Below, piece by piece: positions 27,187 through 35,107 of a stretch of 64,000 nt of DNA. This DNA comes from Candidatus Chryseobacterium colombiense (GTDB lineage Bacteria > Bacteroidota > Bacteroidia > Flavobacteriales > Weeksellaceae), in contig CP119310.1 in the NCBI GenBank assembly GCA_029203185.1, forward strand, positions 62,001 through 126,000. The letters are read 5' to 3'. The position numbers and the translations under genes were made by a program. How positions within the stretch are numbered: position 1 is the first letter of the stretch; every line of letters starts with the position of its first letter. Below the pieces are notes generated by a model that made no database searches, was not told the DNA's origin, and worked only from the letters and a program-made list of their open reading frames with translations.

Positions 27187-28368
27187 TTATAAACTGGATT
27201 TTCTTTTCAGCAAATAAGCCAATCCCAAACCAATGAAAACCATTCCGGCACTGAAAGGGAAAATGTAACTCATCCCATAAATATCTGCAACCCCTCCAAT
27301 TAATGGTCCGGCAACGCCTAATGAAAGATCAATAAAAAGCCCATATCCTGCCAATGCTGAACCCTGACTTGAAGGTGAAACGCTTTTAATAGCGACAACG
27401 CCTAACGCAGGAAAAATTAATGAAAATCCTAAACCTGTAACTCCCGCTCCCATAAGAGCGATTTCCGGATTGGAGGCAAAAGCAATGATCAAAAGTCCGA
27501 TCGTTTCTACCAGAAGGCAGACAATTGCGACCTTTATTCCCCCGTAATTATTAATTACATTGTTGAAAATAAGTCTTCCGACAACAAATAAGCCTCCGAA
27601 AACGCTTAAACATAAAGCTCCATTATTCCAGTGAAAGTGATTGTAATATAAAGTAATGAATGTGGAGATAGAGGCAAAACCGATTCCTCCTAAAGCCAGA
27701 CACACTCCAAAAGGCGCTACTTTTCCCAATACTTTCCAGAAAGATTGGGATTCCTGAGGATGGGTGTTTGTTTTATTTTCTTTGGTTTTAGCATAAAGAA
27801 ATCCTAAAATTCCCAGAATAATGGAAAGAACTCCAATGCCATAAAGGCCGAATTCATGTTCAATGGTAACGCCCAAAGAAGCTCCGATTGCCAATGCTCC
27901 ATAAGATGCAACACCATTATAGGAAATGATTTTTGCGGTGTGCGTTTCACCTACTGCCATGATTGCCCAGTTGATGGGACTTGCACCGATCATTCCTTCT
28001 GCACAGCCCGTCAGTAAACGGGTAATAACCAAAAAAGAAAGACTTAGATAGGGAGAAAATTTAAAATAATAAGCAATCATCAGGAAAATTCCGGTTAAAG
28101 AAAAACTGATCATACTAAATAAAACAGCGGGTTTAGGACCTCTTCCGTCAATGATTTTCCCAGAATACGCTCTCAGAAAAAAAGTAGAAACATATTGCAG
28201 ACTGATGACCAATCCTGCAATTACTAAGCTAAATCCTAAACTTTTATTAATAAAGATCGGAAGAACAGAGAGAGATAACCCTATGATGAAATATCCTACA
28301 AAAGTAAAACATACATAAGTAATCAAGGATAAGTTAACATTCTCTGACCGATTTACTAAATTATCCAT
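27187..28368 (-). CDS. Major facilitator superfamily transporter
   Basis: 393 residues with about 12 hydrophobic segments in two six-helix halves. A basic loop after helix 2 (AYSGKIIDGRGPKPAV) matches the MFS signature. The middle cytoplasmic loop is short and polar (KTKENKTNTHPQESQS). It resembles the YhhS/arabinose-efflux-like drug exporters, but the substrate cannot be assigned. A TAACTTTG box on the minus strand (28393-28386), 17 bases before the ATG, could be its -7 element. Confidence 0.85.
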   Translation of the reverse strand: MDNLVNRSENVNLSLITYVCFTFVGYFIIGLSLSVLPIFINKSLGFSLVIAGLVISLQYVSTFFLRAYSGKIIDGRGPKPAVLFSMISFSLTGIFLMIAYYFKFSPYLSLSFLVITRLLTGCAEGMIGASPINWAIMAVGETHTAKIISYNGVASYGALAIGASLGVTIEHEFGLYGIGVLSIILGILGFLYAKTKENKTNTHPQESQSFWKVLGKVAPFGVCLALGGIGFASISTFITLYYNHFHWNNGALCLSVFGGLFVVGRLIFNNVINNYGGIKVAIVCLLVETIGLLIIAFASNPEIALMGAGVTGLGFSLIFPALGVVAIKSVSPSSQGSALAGYGLFIDLSLGVAGPLIGGVADIYGMSYIFPFSAGMVFIGLGLAYLLKRKSSL

Positions 28369-28546
28369 GTGAAAAAATTAAGTGGCAAAGTTACTTCATA
28401 AAAAATGCTTAGAAGAAGATTTATAAAATTTTATGATAACCCAAACAATATTCTGCATACAATTTAATGCATTTTAATGCTTTAATTGATTTATAATTTT
28501 TTGTATCCGAAAACCAATATTGGACTGTCTTTAGTAGAAAATCGAT

Positions 28547-28554
28547 TATCTTTG
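28547..28554 (+). promoter_or_regulatory. -7 element of the CPBP protease gene
   Basis: TATCTTTG fits TAnnTTTG and lies 24 bases before the ATG. A TTG at 28520-28522 is 24 bases upstream of it, slightly longer than ideal. Confidence 0.45.
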
Positions 28555-28578
28555 TTTTTCAATTGTTAATTGTAAACT

Positions 28579-29409
28579 ATGGAAGTGAGCAGATATCCGA
28601 AATATACATTCACATGGCTGGGTGGACTTGTTTTGTTGGGTGGGTATATTTTCGGAAGTATTATCATTGGAGGTGTAATGGTGTTTTGGGATCTGATATT
28701 TAAAGAAAGTATTCAGAATAAAGATTGGTTTGTAATGGTAGCAAATGCAGTTGTTTTTATTTCTATGATTGCTGCTTTTGATTTTTTAATTGTAAGGCCG
28801 ACTACTCAGAAAAAGCTTAATTTCAATTTTTCACCGACTAATTTCTATACGTATCTCCTTATTTTCCCTATGATGATCGGGATGATGTTTATCGGTGAAT
28901 TTATAACCGCCCAGATTCCTACTACAGGGCCATTTTTTGGAGAATACTATAAATTTTTTGAGCAGCTTATGAGTAAGCTTACTGACGATCCTGTGATTAT
29001 GATCATCACGGCTGTTATTATGGCTCCGGTTTTTGAAGAAATTGTTTTCAGAGGAATTATTCAGAAAGGATTGGTAAATGCAGGAATTAAGCCTTGGAAA
29101 GCTATTCTTTTCTCATCGATTGTTTTTGGATTAGTACATGCCAATCCGTGGCAGTTTGTAGGAGCTGCTTTATTGGGTTGTGTTTTAGGTTTGGTATATT
29201 ATAAGACCAAATCGCTTTTGCTTCCCATGCTTTTGCACGCATTTAATAATTTGTGTTCTTCCATTTTGGTATTTTATACCAAGACCGAAAGTTTTGCAGA
29301 TGCTTTTAAAGTTTCTGAATGGATGATAGCAATAATCGGGATTGTTCTTTTTTCTTTGTTTTATTATTTATTTATGAAAAAGTACAAAGTGCATTACTCG
29401 GAGATTTAG
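28579..29409 (+). CDS. CPBP family intramembrane metalloprotease
   Basis: 276 residues with about seven or eight membrane segments. The Abi/CAAX protease motifs are intact: the paired glutamates E153/E154 in FEEIVFRGII, the following HxxxN-like segment VFGLVHANPWQF, and the HAFNN motif. Related bacterial enzymes cut membrane-embedded substrates or confer bacteriocin self-immunity; the substrate here is unknown. It is located directly upstream of rdgB with a 61-base gap, possibly co-transcribed. Confidence 0.88.
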   Translation: MEVSRYPKYTFTWLGGLVLLGGYIFGSIIIGGVMVFWDLIFKESIQNKDWFVMVANAVVFISMIAAFDFLIVRPTTQKKLNFNFSPTNFYTYLLIFPMMIGMMFIGEFITAQIPTTGPFFGEYYKFFEQLMSKLTDDPVIMIITAVIMAPVFEEIVFRGIIQKGLVNAGIKPWKAILFSSIVFGLVHANPWQFVGAALLGCVLGLVYYKTKSLLLPMLLHAFNNLCSSILVFYTKTESFADAFKVSEWMIAIIGIVLFSLFYYLFMKKYKVHYSEI

Positions 29410-29470
29410 CAGATGTAAAATATTATCAAAGCATTTAATAAAATAGTAAAAAGTAGAGTTAAAATAAATT

Positions 29471-30046
29471 ATGGAATTATTAGTAGCAACACATAACATA
29501 CATAAAAAGGAAGAAATCCAGCAGATTTTAGGAAATGAATTTGTGGTAAAAAGTCTTACAGATTATGATATTCACGATGAAATTATAGAAGACGGAGATT
29601 CTTTCAATGCCAATGCTCTGATTAAAGCTAAATATTGTTTCGAAAAAACCGGAATTCCGAGTTTAGGTGACGACAGTGGTTTGGTGGTTGAATCCTTAGA
29701 CGGAAGACCCGGGATTTTTTCAGCACGTTATGCAGGAGATCATGATTTTTCGAAGAATATTGAAAAAGTTCTGAGTGAAATGGAAGGTGTTGAAAATAGA
29801 AAAGCTTATTTTATTACGGTTTTATGCTATTATGACGGAAACGGTGCTCAGTATTTCGACGGAAGAGTACACGGCAATCTTCTCACGGAAAATAAAGGAT
29901 ATAAAGGTTTCGGATATGATCCTATTTTTGTACCTGAAGGATACAATATGACATTTGCTGAAATGGAACCTGAAGCGAAAAATAAAATCAGTCACAGAAA
30001 ACAGGCACTGGATTTGTTCTTAGATTTCCTGAAAGTGAAAAAATAA
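29471..30046 (+). CDS. rdgB: Non-canonical purine NTP pyrophosphatase (RdgB/HAM1)
   Basis: 191 residues, the normal size. It starts MELLVATHNIHKKEEIQQIL, the family's nucleotide-binding N-terminus, then has GDDSGLVVESLDGRPGIFSARYAG with the metal-binding acidic pair, and GFGYDPIF. It hydrolyses XTP, dITP and ITP to monophosphates, cleaning the nucleotide pool in the cytoplasm. Start ATG at 29471. A dispersed repeat and the rnz promoter follow, so rnz probably has its own start of transcription. Confidence 0.95.
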   Translation: MELLVATHNIHKKEEIQQILGNEFVVKSLTDYDIHDEIIEDGDSFNANALIKAKYCFEKTGIPSLGDDSGLVVESLDGRPGIFSARYAGDHDFSKNIEKVLSEMEGVENRKAYFITVLCYYDGNGAQYFDGRVHGNLLTENKGYKGFGYDPIFVPEGYNMTFAEMEPEAKNKISHRKQALDLFLDFLKVKK

Positions 30047-30060
30047 TTTTTAATGTTTCT

Positions 30061-30123
30061 TGTCATCCGACAAAGCAAGAATCTAATAGAACTTTCACTT
30101 TAAATATTAAGAACAGAATGACA
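30061..30123. repeat. Degenerate copy of the dispersed REP-like repeat
   Basis: Begins TGTCATCCGAC and AAGAATCT and ends CAGAATGACA; the inner parts have decayed. It occupies most of the rdgB-rnz spacer just upstream of a -7 element. Confidence 0.55.
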
Positions 30124-30145
30124 ACATTAAATTAAAAATCTGTTG

Positions 30146-30153
30146 TACATTTG
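30146..30153 (+). promoter_or_regulatory. -7 element of the rnz gene
   Basis: TACATTTG matches TAnnTTTG, 21 bases upstream of the TTG start. No clear -33 TTG. Confidence 0.45.
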
Positions 30154-30174
30154 TCGTCATAACACACTATTAAT

Positions 30175-31089
30175 TTGAGTACTTATTTAACGATATTAGG
30201 TTTTAACTCGGCGATACCTACAGTGAATACTTCACCTACCGCTCAGTTGCTGGAAATGGAAGAAAGAAGTTTCCTGATCGATTGTGGTGAAGGAACCCAG
30301 GTTCAGCTCAGGAAAGCCAAAGCCAGGTTTTCAAAAATCAATCATATTTTCATTTCGCATCTTCATGGCGATCACTGTTTCGGTTTGCCCGGACTGATTG
30401 CTTCGTTCCGATTGTTGGGAAGAGAAAATCCGTTGCATGTATATGGTCCTAAAGGGATTAAAAATATGCTGGAAACCATTTTTTCCATTACAGAAACCCA
30501 CAGAGGATTTGAAGTGGTGTATCATGAACTTGATAAGTCGGTTTCTGAGAAAATTTATGAGGACAATAGAGTAGAAGTATATACTATTCCGCTGGATCAC
30601 AGAATTTACTGTAATGGTTATCTTTTTAAAGAAAAACCGAAGGAACGCCATCTGAATATGAAGGAGATTGCAAAATACAGCGAGATCGAAACATGCGATT
30701 ATCATAATATAAAGGCAGGAAAAGATTTCGTATTAAGTGATGGTTATGTACTGAAAAATGAAATCCTGACTGTGGCTCCGGCTCCGTCTGTTTCGTATGC
30801 TTTTTGCAGTGATACAAGATATCTGGAAAGTGTAATTCCTATTATTAAAGATGTAACGGTTTTATACCATGAGTCTACCTTTTTGCATGATCTGAAGGAA
30901 ATGGCAGATTATACAGGACATTCAACGGCTTTGGAAGCGGCAACTATTGCTCAGAAAGCCAATGTCGGAAAATTGATTTTGGGGCATTTTTCTAACCGAT
31001 ACGGAGATCTGACTGTATTTACAGATGAAGCAAGAACAGTATTTGCCAATTCATTTTTACCGAAAGCTTTGGAGGTAGTGAAAATTTAA
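30175..31089 (+). CDS. rnz: Ribonuclease Z
   Basis: 304 residues of the metallo-beta-lactamase fold. The zinc motif is H62-x-H64-x-D66-H67 (SHLHGDH), with further ligands in LDHR, FCSDTRY and the C-terminal GHFSNRY. It trims the 3' trailer of pre-tRNAs endonucleolytically. The start is TTG at 30175: an in-frame stop lies at 30160-30162, no ATG intervenes, and the first internal Met (28) would remove the conserved N-terminal strand YLTILGFNSAIPT. It is followed 4 bases after its stop by the TIGR02757 gene. Confidence 0.93.
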   Translation: MSTYLTILGFNSAIPTVNTSPTAQLLEMEERSFLIDCGEGTQVQLRKAKARFSKINHIFISHLHGDHCFGLPGLIASFRLLGRENPLHVYGPKGIKNMLETIFSITETHRGFEVVYHELDKSVSEKIYEDNRVEVYTIPLDHRIYCNGYLFKEKPKERHLNMKEIAKYSEIETCDYHNIKAGKDFVLSDGYVLKNEILTVAPAPSVSYAFCSDTRYLESVIPIIKDVTVLYHESTFLHDLKEMADYTGHSTALEAATIAQKANVGKLILGHFSNRYGDLTVFTDEARTVFANSFLPKALEVVKI

Positions 31090-31093
31090 TATC

Positions 31094-31867
31094 ATGAAGT
31101 TGAGTTTTGAAGAACTGAAAAGTTTTCTTGATGAAAAAGCAGATCAATACAATCAGGTTGATTTTATTGAGAATGATCCCATTCAGATTCCGCATCGTTT
31201 TTCCTTGAAGCAGGATATTGAAATTGCGGGTTTCTTGGCAGCCACGATCTCTTGGGGAAACAGAAAATCTATCCTTAAATCAGCTGAAAAAATGCTGGAT
31301 GTTATGGGGAATTCTCCCTATGATTTTGTACTAAATCATTCTGAGAAAGATTTGAAAATTCTTCAGGATAAAAGTATTCATCGTACCTTTAACGGAGAGG
31401 ATTTTGGATATTTTATAAAGCAGTTCCATAGAATTTACAAGGAAAACGAAAGTTTGGAAAATTTATTTAAAACCAATGATTTGGAATTTAATTTTCAACA
31501 CGGGATCGAAAGGTTCCGGCAAAATTTTTTAGGAGCTGAAAAACACAGGAGTCATAAGCATGTAAGTTCACCCTACAAAAATTCATCAGCAAAAAGAATT
31601 ATTATGTTTTTGCGCTGGATGGTCAGAAAAGACAAACGTGGAGTAGACTTCGGGATCTGGCAAAATGTGGATCAGAGATTTTTATCCATTCCTCTGGATG
31701 TGCATACCGGAAATATATCCAGAAAATTAGGTTTGGTGGTAAGAACGCAAAATGACTGGAAAACGGTAGAAGAATTAGATATTGCAATTCGTAAGTTTGA
31801 CGATAAAGATCCTGCAAAGTATGATTTTGCATTGTTTGGTTTAGGGGTTACAAAAGAATTATTATAA
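31094..31867 (+). CDS. TIGR02757 family protein (DUF2400)
   Basis: 257 residues. Family features include IPHRFSLKQDIEIAGFLAATISWGNR near residues 33-58 and FLRWMVRKD with the C-terminal LDVHTGNISRKLGL. The family resembles helix-hairpin-helix DNA glycosylase-like folds in its C-terminal half but has no established function. It starts 4 bases after the rnz stop and is 11 bases before the DUF1003 gene, so the three form an operon. Confidence 0.88.
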   Translation: MKLSFEELKSFLDEKADQYNQVDFIENDPIQIPHRFSLKQDIEIAGFLAATISWGNRKSILKSAEKMLDVMGNSPYDFVLNHSEKDLKILQDKSIHRTFNGEDFGYFIKQFHRIYKENESLENLFKTNDLEFNFQHGIERFRQNFLGAEKHRSHKHVSSPYKNSSAKRIIMFLRWMVRKDKRGVDFGIWQNVDQRFLSIPLDVHTGNISRKLGLVVRTQNDWKTVEELDIAIRKFDDKDPAKYDFALFGLGVTKELL

Positions 31868-31878
31868 AATAAGAGAAG

Positions 31879-32388
31879 ATGAAAAAATATAATGAACGAG
31901 CAGAGTTTTTAGAAAAGATTGCGAATGGAATCATTTGGTGGATCGGTTCTATTCCGTCTCTTATTGTACATACCTTATTTTTTATAATTTCATTTCTTCT
32001 TCCGATACTGCATATTGTAGAATTTGATAAAATGCTTCTTATTCTCACTACGGTTGTTTCTTTAGAGGCTATTTATCTTGCGATTTTCATTCAGATGTCA
32101 GTTAATAAAAGTCACGAAAAAATAGAAGACATCCAGGAAGATATTGAAGACATTCAGGAAGATATTGAAGAAATTAGTGAGGATATTGAGGAAATTAATG
32201 AAGACATTGAAGATATTCAGGAAGATATTGAAGAGATCAATGAAGATGAAGATGATGAAGACCACAGTGAAAGAGCTAAGGCAGTGATGCTGAAGAGTAA
32301 TGTCAATTCAAATAAAAATGAAATCAAATCTTTAAAAGATAAAATACAGGAGCTTCAGAATATGATTGATGAACTTAAAAAAGATTAA
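31879..32388 (+). CDS. DUF1003-like membrane protein with Ile/acidic heptad coiled coil
   Basis: 169 residues. The N-terminal part has two membrane helices (about 22-44 and 50-73) and the DUF1003-like segment SLEAIYLAIFIQMS. From residue 82 to 123 run six consecutive seven-residue units of the type IEDIQED or IEEINED, encoded by near-repeating 21-base units (32122-32247). This gives Ile at both core positions and only acidic side positions. A highly acidic stretch and a second, mixed-charge coiled coil (NEIKSLKDKIQELQNMIDEL) finish the protein. The topology should place both coils in the cytoplasm. Function unknown. Last gene of the rnz operon, before a terminator. Confidence 0.8.
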   Translation: MKKYNERAEFLEKIANGIIWWIGSIPSLIVHTLFFIISFLLPILHIVEFDKMLLILTTVVSLEAIYLAIFIQMSVNKSHEKIEDIQEDIEDIQEDIEEISEDIEEINEDIEDIQEDIEEINEDEDDEDHSERAKAVMLKSNVNSNKNEIKSLKDKIQELQNMIDELKKD

Positions 32389-32428
32389 TTTATCTCAATT
32401 TGTTGCAACTGTAAATAATATATTTGTT

Positions 32429-32460
32429 AAAAAGGCTAATTCTAGATTAGTCTTTTTTTT
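32429..32460 (+). terminator. Terminator of the rnz operon
   Basis: Arms AAAAAGGCTAAT and ATTAGTCTTTTT (one G-U pair) with a TCTAG loop and a run of eight T. Confidence 0.8.
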
Positions 32461-32563
32461 GTTTGAAAACCGTGACAAAATTAGAAGCCGATTAGAACAT
32501 AAATAAATTGATATATCGTTGTTAATTATCTAGAGTAAGATGATTTTAAATCAAAAAAATTAG

Positions 32564-32571
32564 TATTTTTG
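32564..32571 (+). promoter_or_regulatory. -7-like element of first surface-protein gene
   Basis: TATTTTTG, 16 bases before the ATG. The second (35084-35091, TATTTTTG) and third (38807-38814, TAAATTTG) paralogs have equivalent boxes 16-17 bases before their starts. No good -33 TTG is present in any of them. Confidence 0.4.
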
Positions 32572-32587
32572 AACAAACAATTATAAA

Positions 32588-34951
32588 ATGTTAAATTATA
32601 GATTGAAAAATTACTTTAAAATTAGTTTTGCTCTGTTTTTCTTTTTTAGCATTATTTCTTATGCTCAGAAGAGAATTCCTAATGCAAAGGAAAAAATTCC
32701 GATTAATGCCAAGGCAGGAGATTATATTGATGTGAATGTCGCGCCTTATCCGGAGAGTAATTATACGATTACACAATTAGTGAATGATGTATTGGTTGGA
32801 AATTCCGGAGGATGTTCGGGTTCTAACATTTCAAATGTTTCGGTGAGTCCGAATCAGCCACTTAGTAATAATAACCGATTTTGGGGATACTTTAATAAAG
32901 CAACTTCCAATTTCCCTTTTTCTAAAGGTATTATTTTGTCAACAGGTTTTGCAAGAAGAGGAGGGAATGCTGTAGAAAGTGGTGTACTCAGTGATTCAAA
33001 TGGTGGTGGAAGTGATGCGGATCTTATCGCGGCTACTGGGGTGACAACAACAATTAACAATGCAGGAGTTTTAGAATTTGATTTTGTACCTACAAGTAAT
33101 CAAATGAAATTTAACTATATTTTCGCTTCAGAAGAATATACAGGAAGCTTTCCTTGTCCTCCATTTCAGTATGATGATGCCTTTGCTTTATTGTTAAAGC
33201 CTAACACACCGGGGTCAACTTATACCAATTTAGCGATTTTACCGGGAGGTGCAGGGCCAGTTTCTGTTCCTAATATTCTTCCTGCAAGTTTTTCATGCGG
33301 ACCTGTTAATGGACAATATTTTGGTTCCTTAACTCCTAATGCAACCAATTTTAACGGTATTACTGCAAAGCTTACAGCGGTAGCAACAGTGATTCCGGGG
33401 CAATCTTACCATATAAAAATGGTAATAGCAGATGCTCGTGATAGTATCTATAATTCTGCCGTATTTCTTGAGGCGGGATCTTTTGATATCGGTATTAAGC
33501 TGGTTGATAGTAACGGAGTGGCTTTACCTGCAAGTATCAACGTGTGTGATAACGCTCCTCAGACTTTGGTGGCTCAGGTTTCAGGTGTTACTGGAGCAAC
33601 TTATCAATGGTATAAAGATGGAGTATTGATACCGGGTGCAACAAGTGCAACTTATGTGGCAACATCGCCTGGTGTTTATACAGTTAAGGTGATTATTCCT
33701 GGGAATACTTGTCCTGTTGAAGCAAAAGTAACGATTGTAGGTGGTACAACTCCAACAGCACAAAATGCTACCTTGAAACTTTGTACAACGCCGGCTGTAA
33801 GTACATTTAATTTAAATGATGCTAAACCTTTAATAAGTACAACGACAGGTGCGGTTTTTAAATTTTATGTAAATCAGGCAGATGCAGTAGCTCAAAATGG
33901 TAATTATATTCCTGATGCAAGTTTGGCAAGTTATAACGGGACAGATGGACAAGTTCTGTATGTTGTAGTTTCAAACGGAGGTTTCTGTAGTAAAATGGTT
34001 ACCTTAACATTGAGAAAAGAAGCTACGCCTGTTGCTCAGTTAGTGGCTACAAAAACAAAGATATGTTTAGGGGAATCTGTTACTTTAACAGCTTCTAACG
34101 GGGTAACTTATCAATGGGTGAGTGGGTTGTCAGGAACAAATCCTGTACAAACGGTTTCTCCAAAGCAGACCACAACGTATTCTGTATATGCAATCGGAGC
34201 ACAGGGATGTAAATCATTACAACCTGCTACTGTTACGGTAGAAGTGGTTCCGGCTCTTGCTTCCAATCTATCTGGAGGAATGATCTGTCAAGGTGATCAG
34301 ATAACATTGGATGCTGGTGCAGGTCCTAATTATGCTTATCTATGGAATACCGGAGCTACAACACAAACAATTTCCGTAGCGACGCCTGGAACGTACTCTG
34401 TAATCATAGATAATGGTGTTTGTACAAACGTTTATAAGACAGACGTTATTAGAGCAATTGTTCCTGAAATTGTAAAAGTAGATTATAATGAAAGTGGTAC
34501 ATTAGTTGTTACGGCAAATAACCCAAGTAATGGGCCGCTAGAATATTCTGCGGATAATGGAGTAACTTGGCAGAATTCCAATGTATTTACCAATATTCCT
34601 AAAAATATAGTTGTTTCTATTCGCGTAAGAGTTAAGAAAACAAGTTGTGTTGGAGTTTTGGAATACTTTACATTCATCATGAAAAATGTAATTACTCCAA
34701 ACGGGGATAATGTAAATGATATGATTGACTTTAGAGGAATAAGTAATTATAATAGTTTTAAAGCAGTTATTTCAGACCGATACGGAAGAGAAGTTTACAA
34801 ATCTGAAAAAGTAAGACCATATTGGGATGGTTTATTCCAGGGGAAAAAACTTCCTACAGCTTCTTACTGGTATCAGGTGACTTTTGAAGATCCTGCCACC
34901 AAGCAGATTGTTGTAAAAACAGGCTGGATTATGTTGAAAAATATCGAATAA
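32588..34951 (+). CDS. Choice-of-anchor L surface protein with T9SS type B sorting domain (paralog 1)
   Basis: 787 residues with a signal peptide ending near SYAQ (about 26). The choice-of-anchor L domain (about 45-300) has the signature IFASEEYTGSFPC and LAILPGGAGPVSV. It is followed by Ig-like modules (TYQWYKDGVLIPGATSATY, ICLGESVTLTASNGVTYQW, LWNTGATTQTISV). The C-terminal 85 residues (ITPNGDNVNDMIDFRGISNY to GWIMLKNIE) are a T9SS type B (gliding-motility-associated) sorting domain, so it should be displayed on the cell surface. It probably mediates adhesion or matrix assembly (inference). First of three tandem paralogs, each a separate transcription unit. Confidence 0.88.
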   Translation: MLNYRLKNYFKISFALFFFFSIISYAQKRIPNAKEKIPINAKAGDYIDVNVAPYPESNYTITQLVNDVLVGNSGGCSGSNISNVSVSPNQPLSNNNRFWGYFNKATSNFPFSKGIILSTGFARRGGNAVESGVLSDSNGGGSDADLIAATGVTTTINNAGVLEFDFVPTSNQMKFNYIFASEEYTGSFPCPPFQYDDAFALLLKPNTPGSTYTNLAILPGGAGPVSVPNILPASFSCGPVNGQYFGSLTPNATNFNGITAKLTAVATVIPGQSYHIKMVIADARDSIYNSAVFLEAGSFDIGIKLVDSNGVALPASINVCDNAPQTLVAQVSGVTGATYQWYKDGVLIPGATSATYVATSPGVYTVKVIIPGNTCPVEAKVTIVGGTTPTAQNATLKLCTTPAVSTFNLNDAKPLISTTTGAVFKFYVNQADAVAQNGNYIPDASLASYNGTDGQVLYVVVSNGGFCSKMVTLTLRKEATPVAQLVATKTKICLGESVTLTASNGVTYQWVSGLSGTNPVQTVSPKQTTTYSVYAIGAQGCKSLQPATVTVEVVPALASNLSGGMICQGDQITLDAGAGPNYAYLWNTGATTQTISVATPGTYSVIIDNGVCTNVYKTDVIRAIVPEIVKVDYNESGTLVVTANNPSNGPLEYSADNGVTWQNSNVFTNIPKNIVVSIRVRVKKTSCVGVLEYFTFIMKNVITPNGDNVNDMIDFRGISNYNSFKAVISDRYGREVYKSEKVRPYWDGLFQGKKLPTASYWYQVTFEDPATKQIVVKTGWIMLKNIE

Positions 34952-34972
34952 GTAGAAAAAATCTATAAAAAA

Positions 34973-35008
34973 GAAACAGGGCTGATTTTCAGCCCTGTTT
35001 CTTTTTTT
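34973..35008 (+). terminator. Terminator between paralogs 1 and 2
   Basis: Arms GAAACAGGGCTGA and TCAGCCCTGTTTC with a TTT loop and T-run. Confidence 0.85.
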
Positions 35009-35083
35009 ATCATAATCATGATGTCAAATTAAATATCTTATATCATAGGCTTGTCAAATTTAAATTTTAACCAAAAAAAATGT

Positions 35084-35091
35084 TATTTTTG
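35084..35091 (+). promoter_or_regulatory. -7-like element of second surface-protein gene
   Basis: TATTTTTG lies 16 bases before ATG 35108. It overlaps the longer open frame that begins at 35051, which supports the later start. Confidence 0.4.
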
Positions 35092-35107
35092 TTTAAAAGA
35101 TTGTAAA

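Noticed and set aside
32122..32247. 21-base units as a CRISPR array or satellite
   Set aside because: The units are adjacent without spacers and encode a heptad coiled coil in frame within a real gene.
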